Of a DNA stretch of 6,923 nucleotides, positions 4,079 to 6,923 are shown in pieces. Both the position numbers and the translations under genes were made by a program. The stretch is from an uncultured Acidimicrobiales bacterium (GTDB taxonomy: Bacteria > Actinomycetota > Acidimicrobiia > Acidimicrobiales > UBA10347), in the NCBI GenBank assembly GCA_937942965.1, contig CALDGN010000148.1, forward strand, positions 1-6,923, written 5' to 3'. Each line of letters opens with the position of its first letter. The first letter of the stretch is position 1. Under the pieces are notes generated by a model. It saw only the letters and a program-made list of their open reading frames with translations, ran no database searches and had not been told where the DNA came from.

Positions 4079-5155
4079 TCAGGCCAGGAACGCCTCGTCG
4101 ACGTTGACCTCGGCGCCAGCACGAGGGCCCATGAGCTTGGCCATCAGGTGTTCGCCCGATGTCGTCTCGGGATAACGCGGCGGATTGTCTTCGTCGCAGC
4201 ACACGTCGAGGACCTTGATCACCGCATCATGATTCGGCTGTTGGAACCAAGCCACCGACCGGCGACGGGCCGCTCCTTGCGCGTCTGGCGGAGGTGGCAC
4301 GACCCGGTGCACCGTCGAACGCCACCGGTCATTCGTCCACTCGGCGAGCAGGTCGCCCAGGTTGACCAAGAAGCCGTCTTCAGGCGGGATGACGTCGTGA
4401 AACGTGCCGCTCTGATCACGCATCTGCAGGCCCTGCACCCGATCCGCAAGCAAGATCGTCAGGCTGCCGTAGTCGCTGTGGGCTCCCATCCGGAGTTGGC
4501 TCGGGCTCGGCGAGTGCCCGGGCATACGCCGATAGTGGTTCGCCCGCATGACGCTCGGCGAGCGATCGAGATACGGAGCGAAGAAGCCAGGCGCCAAGCC
4601 AAGCGCTCGAGCGAAGACCTCGGTGAGTGTGTGTCCCAGCTGCTCGCACGCGTCCCAGTAGGCCAGATACACCTCGCGCATGTCGGCCGGAGTTTCGGGC
4701 CACACGTTTGGCGAGAAGTAGGTCTTGGCGACCTCGGCCGACGATCCAGCCGGGACCTGATCACGGCCGATATTGAACGCCTCGAACAGGTCCGGCTCAG
4801 AGTCGATCCCCAGGCTGTAGCTGAGCGCCTCGGACTCGAACGGCGCGTAGCCGCGGTTCGCCGCCGCATCGTCCATGTGCCAACGCATCTTGTCCTCGAC
4901 CGGTAGGTCAAAGAACTCCTGGCTCACGTCGAGCATCCGTTGCATCAGTTCGAGCGGGACGCCATGCCCGGTTACGGCCAGAAAGCCTGAGCCCATACAG
5001 GCCCCGTCCACGGCTTGGGCGACCGCGTCCATCGCCGCAGGATCGCCGCTGAACCAGCCGGACAGGTCGACCGGAATCGCGGTCGTGTCGTCAGCGATTG
5101 CGTCGTTGATCGTTGGCACATCTGCATGGCTACGGGGTGGGTGTTGCTGGTCCAT
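4079..5155 (-). CDS. Isopenicillin-N-synthase-like Fe(II)/2-oxoglutarate oxygenase (copy A)
   Basis: This 358-residue soluble oxygenase has a DIOX_N-type N-terminal region (about 27-150, with the G-S-G-F-L-A-V-T-G-H-G-V-P strand) and a C-terminal double-stranded beta-helix. The iron triad is H226-S-D228 in M-G-A-H-S-D-Y-G-S-L-T-I-L-L and distal H283 in R-S-T-V-H-R-V-V. The 2-oxoglutarate motif R-x-S is R298-R-S300 in R-R-R-S-V-A-W-F. The family includes plant gibberellin and flavonoid oxidases, thymine hydroxylase and ethylene-forming enzyme, so the reaction cannot be read from sequence. ATG at 5155 was chosen because homology starts soon after it. The 89 residues encoded upstream belong to the divergent gene's territory. 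A weak GGAAA lies 10 nt upstream. It is followed by the cysteine-synthase-family gene on the same strand across a 97-nt gap containing a dyad. Confidence 0.9.
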   Translation of the reverse strand: MDQQHPPRSHADVPTINDAIADDTTAIPVDLSGWFSGDPAAMDAVAQAVDGACMGSGFLAVTGHGVPLELMQRMLDVSQEFFDLPVEDKMRWHMDDAAANRGYAPFESEALSYSLGIDSEPDLFEAFNIGRDQVPAGSSAEVAKTYFSPNVWPETPADMREVYLAYWDACEQLGHTLTEVFARALGLAPGFFAPYLDRSPSVMRANHYRRMPGHSPSPSQLRMGAHSDYGSLTILLADRVQGLQMRDQSGTFHDVIPPEDGFLVNLGDLLAEWTNDRWRSTVHRVVPPPPDAQGAARRRSVAWFQQPNHDAVIKVLDVCCDEDNPPRYPETTSGEHLMAKLMGPRAGAEVNVDEAFLA

Positions 5156-5234
5156 GAACGACACATTTCCAAATCGTGAAGGTGGCCCCAGCGTAGGATC
5201 CCGGCATCGGCCGAGCGCTAAGAAGGGGTCCTCT
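5156..5234. promoter_or_regulatory. 79-bp divergent promoter region between the two oxygenase genes
   Basis: Both isopenicillin-N-synthase-like genes start from this gap, so their promoters must overlap or abut here unless transcription enters from outside. TAGGAT (5194-5199, plus) and TACGCT (5195-5190, minus) fit the TANNNT -10 pattern and overlap each other, but neither has a clear -35. They would give leaders of about 28 nt. The arrangement allows one factor to control both genes. Confidence 0.4.
5221..5228 (+). promoter_or_regulatory. Shine-Dalgarno sequence fixing the start of copy B
   Basis: AGAAGGGG ends 6 nt before ATG at 5235. The frame is open much further upstream, but that stretch is antisense to copy A. 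Confidence 0.75.
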
Positions 5235-6290
5235 ATGAACGCTGAGAACACGCTTGCCCCGACCTTGCGAGCTCGCAATGCGGCCCGATTGCATGCCCAG
5301 GCTGAGGCCGCTGCATCGGCGAAGCCCTTTGAGTCCGTCCCCGAAATCGACGTAGCCGCCTTGTTCGGTGAGACAACCGACGCAACGGCCGAAACCGCCG
5401 ACGCAATCCGTCGAGCGTGCACCGAGGTCGGCTTCTTCTATGTCACCGGCCACGGCGTGGACCCCGACCTTGTTGCCGACGTGTTCGCGGCAACCGAGGC
5501 GTTCTTTGCGCTACCACAGGAACAAAAAGACGCGCTCTCGATTCTGCACTCAGACAAGATGCGCGGCTACACGGGGCTGCTCGAAGAGAACACCGACCCC
5601 GACAACCAGGGCGACCTGCACGAGGCGTTCGATATCGGCATCGACCTGGCCGAAGACGATCCCGACGCTCACCGCGACATCTATGGGTGGGGCCTCAACC
5701 AATGGCCCGACACGCCCGGGTTCCGAGACCTGCTCGTGCGCTACCACGGAGCCATGCTGGAGCTCGCCGAAGCACTGTTCCGAGGGTTCGCACTTTCGCT
5801 CGGCCTCGACCGTGACTACTTCACACCGAAGCTGACCAAGCCGATCTCCGAGCTGCGGCTGCTGCACTACCCGAGCCAACCTGCGGCCGACGACGGCGTG
5901 CTCGGCATCGGCCAGCACTCCGACTACGACATGTTCACCATCTTGGCGACCGACGATGTGCCGGCGCTCGAGATCTTGAACCCGGCCGGCGACTGGATTC
6001 CTGCGCCGCCGATCGAGGGGGCCTTCATCGTGAACGTCGGCGACCTACTCGAACGCGCAACGAACGACCTCTATCGGTCAACCGTCCATCGGGCGATCAA
6101 CCTGAGCGGCCGCAAGCGTCACTCGATTCCGTTCTTCACGAACATCGACCCGCTCGAGATCGTCGATGTTTTGCCCAGCTGCATTTCCGACGAGCGCCCG
6201 GCCCGCTACGAACCCGTCGGGGCCGGCGAATATGTCGAAGCCTGCATGCGCGACGCGTACGCAGCGGCAGCCACCCAGCCCGAAGGTTGA
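5235..6290 (+). CDS. Isopenicillin-N-synthase-like Fe(II)/2-oxoglutarate oxygenase (copy B)
   Basis: This 351-residue soluble oxygenase has the same fold as copy A. The N-terminal domain carries I-D-V-A-A-L-F (38-44), the G-F-F-Y-V-T-G-H-G-V strand (66-75) and M-R-G-Y-T-G (109-114). The iron triad is H228-S-D230 in G-Q-H-S-D-Y-D-M-F-T-I-L and H285 in R-S-T-V-H-R-A-I-N. The R-x-S pair for 2-oxoglutarate is R295-H-S297. V-N-V-G-D-L-L-E-R (266-274) is a typical family block. It differs clearly from copy A in N- and C-terminal parts, so it is a distant paralogue and not a recent duplicate. An alanine-rich leader (about residues 7-32) looks like an amphipathic helix and not a signal peptide. It is divergent from copy A and converges on the amidohydrolase gene with 14 nt between stops. 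The substrate is unknown. Confidence 0.91.
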   Translation: MNAENTLAPTLRARNAARLHAQAEAAASAKPFESVPEIDVAALFGETTDATAETADAIRRACTEVGFFYVTGHGVDPDLVADVFAATEAFFALPQEQKDALSILHSDKMRGYTGLLEENTDPDNQGDLHEAFDIGIDLAEDDPDAHRDIYGWGLNQWPDTPGFRDLLVRYHGAMLELAEALFRGFALSLGLDRDYFTPKLTKPISELRLLHYPSQPAADDGVLGIGQHSDYDMFTILATDDVPALEILNPAGDWIPAPPIEGAFIVNVGDLLERATNDLYRSTVHRAINLSGRKRHSIPFFTNIDPLEIVDVLPSCISDERPARYEPVGAGEYVEACMRDAYAAAATQPEG

Positions 6291-6304
6291 TCGGGACTTC
6301 GTAG

Positions 6305-6923
6305 CTACGTCGTCTTTCCGAGCTCGGCGGCCGGACCGGCCACGGGTGGACCCATGGCTCGACGGCGAGCGAAGAGGTCCTCGGCCGCTTCTTGGGCCCG
6401 AGTTGCGATCTGTTCAACGTCGACCGAGATGACCTCGCCGTCTTGGACCAAACGCTTGCCTTGGACCCACACGTCGGTCACATCACGGCCTGACGCCGAG
6501 AACACCAGGTGAGCCACGGCGTTGAAATCCTCGTTGCGGAACAGCGGAGTGAAGTGCAGCGCTCGCATGTTCACGGCGACCACGTCAGCGTCCTTGCCGA
6601 CTTCGAGCGTGCCGGTCACGTCGCTGATGCCGAGCGCCTTTGCGCCCTCGCGAGTCGCCATCTCGAGGAGATCCCACGGCTCACCGGCGGTCGGATCGGT
6701 GGTCGAGAGCTTGGCCAGCAATGCCCCGAACTTGAGCTCTTCGATCATGTCGAGGTTGTTGTTTTCCTTCTCACCGTCGGTGCCGAGGGCGACGGTCATG
6801 CCAGCGCTGCGGTAGTCACGTACCGGCGCGGCACCCGACGAGAGCTTCATGTTCGAGCACGGGCAATGCGTCACGGCCGTCTCTCGCTCCACGCAGACTT
6901 CGACCTCGCGGTCATCAAGCCAG
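6305..6923 (-). CDS. TrzN/MtaD-type amidohydrolase, C-terminal part (runs off the window)
   Basis: The last 205 residues of a metal-dependent hydrolase of the amidohydrolase superfamily are visible. The 5' part lies beyond 6923. From the window edge the frame reads W-L-D-D-R-E, then V-T-H-C-P-C-S-N-M-K-L-S-S-G (residues 17-30 of the visible part). It continues with A-L-G-T-D-G and N-N-N-L-D-M, where D49 is the likely metal/catalytic aspartate. G-T-L-E-V-G-K-D-A-D-V-V-A-V is the returning composite beta-sandwich signature. This pattern is that of the chlorohydrolase/deaminase group, which includes triazine hydrolases and methylthioadenosine/S-adenosylhomocysteine and guanine deaminases. The exact substrate cannot be set without the N-terminal H-x-H. 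The gene converges on copy B of the oxygenases with a 14-nt gap and no recognisable terminator. Confidence 0.88.
   Translation of the reverse strand, partial: WLDDREVEVCVERETAVTHCPCSNMKLSSGAAPVRDYRSAGMTVALGTDGEKENNNLDMIEELKFGALLAKLSTTDPTAGEPWDLLEMATREGAKALGISDVTGTLEVGKDADVVAVNMRALHFTPLFRNEDFNAVAHLVFSASGRDVTDVWVQGKRLVQDGEVISVDVEQIATRAQEAAEDLFARRRAMGPPVAGPAAELGKTT

Noticed and set aside
3982..4122. Upstream ATG starts (4122, 4068) for the cysteine-synthase-family gene
   Set aside because: They add low-similarity sequence running through the dyad, while GTG at 3981 has a strong ribosome-binding site and gives the normal family length.
4875..5234. N-terminal extension of oxygenase copy B
   Set aside because: The stretch is antisense to copy A, and a good Shine-Dalgarno sequence precedes ATG at 5235.
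5156..5422. N-terminal extension of oxygenase copy A
   Set aside because: It overlaps copy B on the other strand and has none of the family's N-terminal features. Homology begins after the ATG at 5155.
6300..6309. Palindrome CGTAGCTACG over the amidohydrolase stop
   Set aside because: It is only 10 bp with no loop and no U-tract, so neither a terminator nor a clear operator. Short palindromes of this size are expected by chance.

Overview
The window is a GC-rich bacterial segment (hand-counted 60-base lines run from about 53% GC at the left end to about 70% in the dioxygenase genes). It most resembles an actinobacterium. The reasons are the HxlR regulator with a C-terminal SCP2-like domain, a short W-H-L-V-R-Q-D type protein of a kind I recall from actinobacteria, and two candidate promoters that would give leaderless mRNAs. 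An Acidimicrobiia-like host is a guess from the overall flavour of the genes. The sequence alone does not prove it.

Left part (1-1400): a tRNA-Arg(CCT) gene on the plus strand is followed, 4 nt after its encoded CCA, by the end of a convergent parDE-type toxin-antitoxin pair (minus strand, antitoxin first, 1-nt gap). Upstream of parD on the same strand is a stand-alone, degenerate homologue of the GyrB ATPase domain. It is preceded by a 48-residue protein whose stop overlaps the GyrB-like start (ATGA). The 48-residue frame appears to have suffered a -1 frameshift: the expected end of that small protein lies in the GyrB-like frame. ParE-family toxins classically poison DNA gyrase, so a catalytically dead gyrase fragment beside one is the most intriguing feature here.

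Middle part (1400-4080): a phytanoyl-CoA-dioxygenase-like (PhyH) Fe(II)/2-oxoglutarate oxygenase (plus) ends back-to-back, with no spare base, against an HxlR regulator (minus). The regulator is translationally coupled (ATGA) to an upstream PLP-dependent cysteine-synthase-family enzyme with an unusual asparagine-loop sequence.

Right part (4079-6923): two isopenicillin-N-synthase-like Fe(II)/2-oxoglutarate oxygenases are divergently transcribed from a 79-bp gap. The right one converges on the 3' part of a TrzN/MtaD-type amidohydrolase (deaminase) gene that runs off the window. Three non-haem iron oxygenases, a sulfur/amino-acid beta-replacement enzyme, a deaminase-type hydrolase and a one-component regulator suggest an uncharacterised small-molecule catabolic or tailoring pathway. 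The substrate cannot be read from the sequence.

Two 23-bp dyads with the same centre (CAAAGATTG) lie in two different intergenic gaps of the minus-strand genes. They could be operators or terminator hairpins. No insertion sequence, CRISPR array or long repeat was seen, and no gap between genes exceeds about 110 bp.
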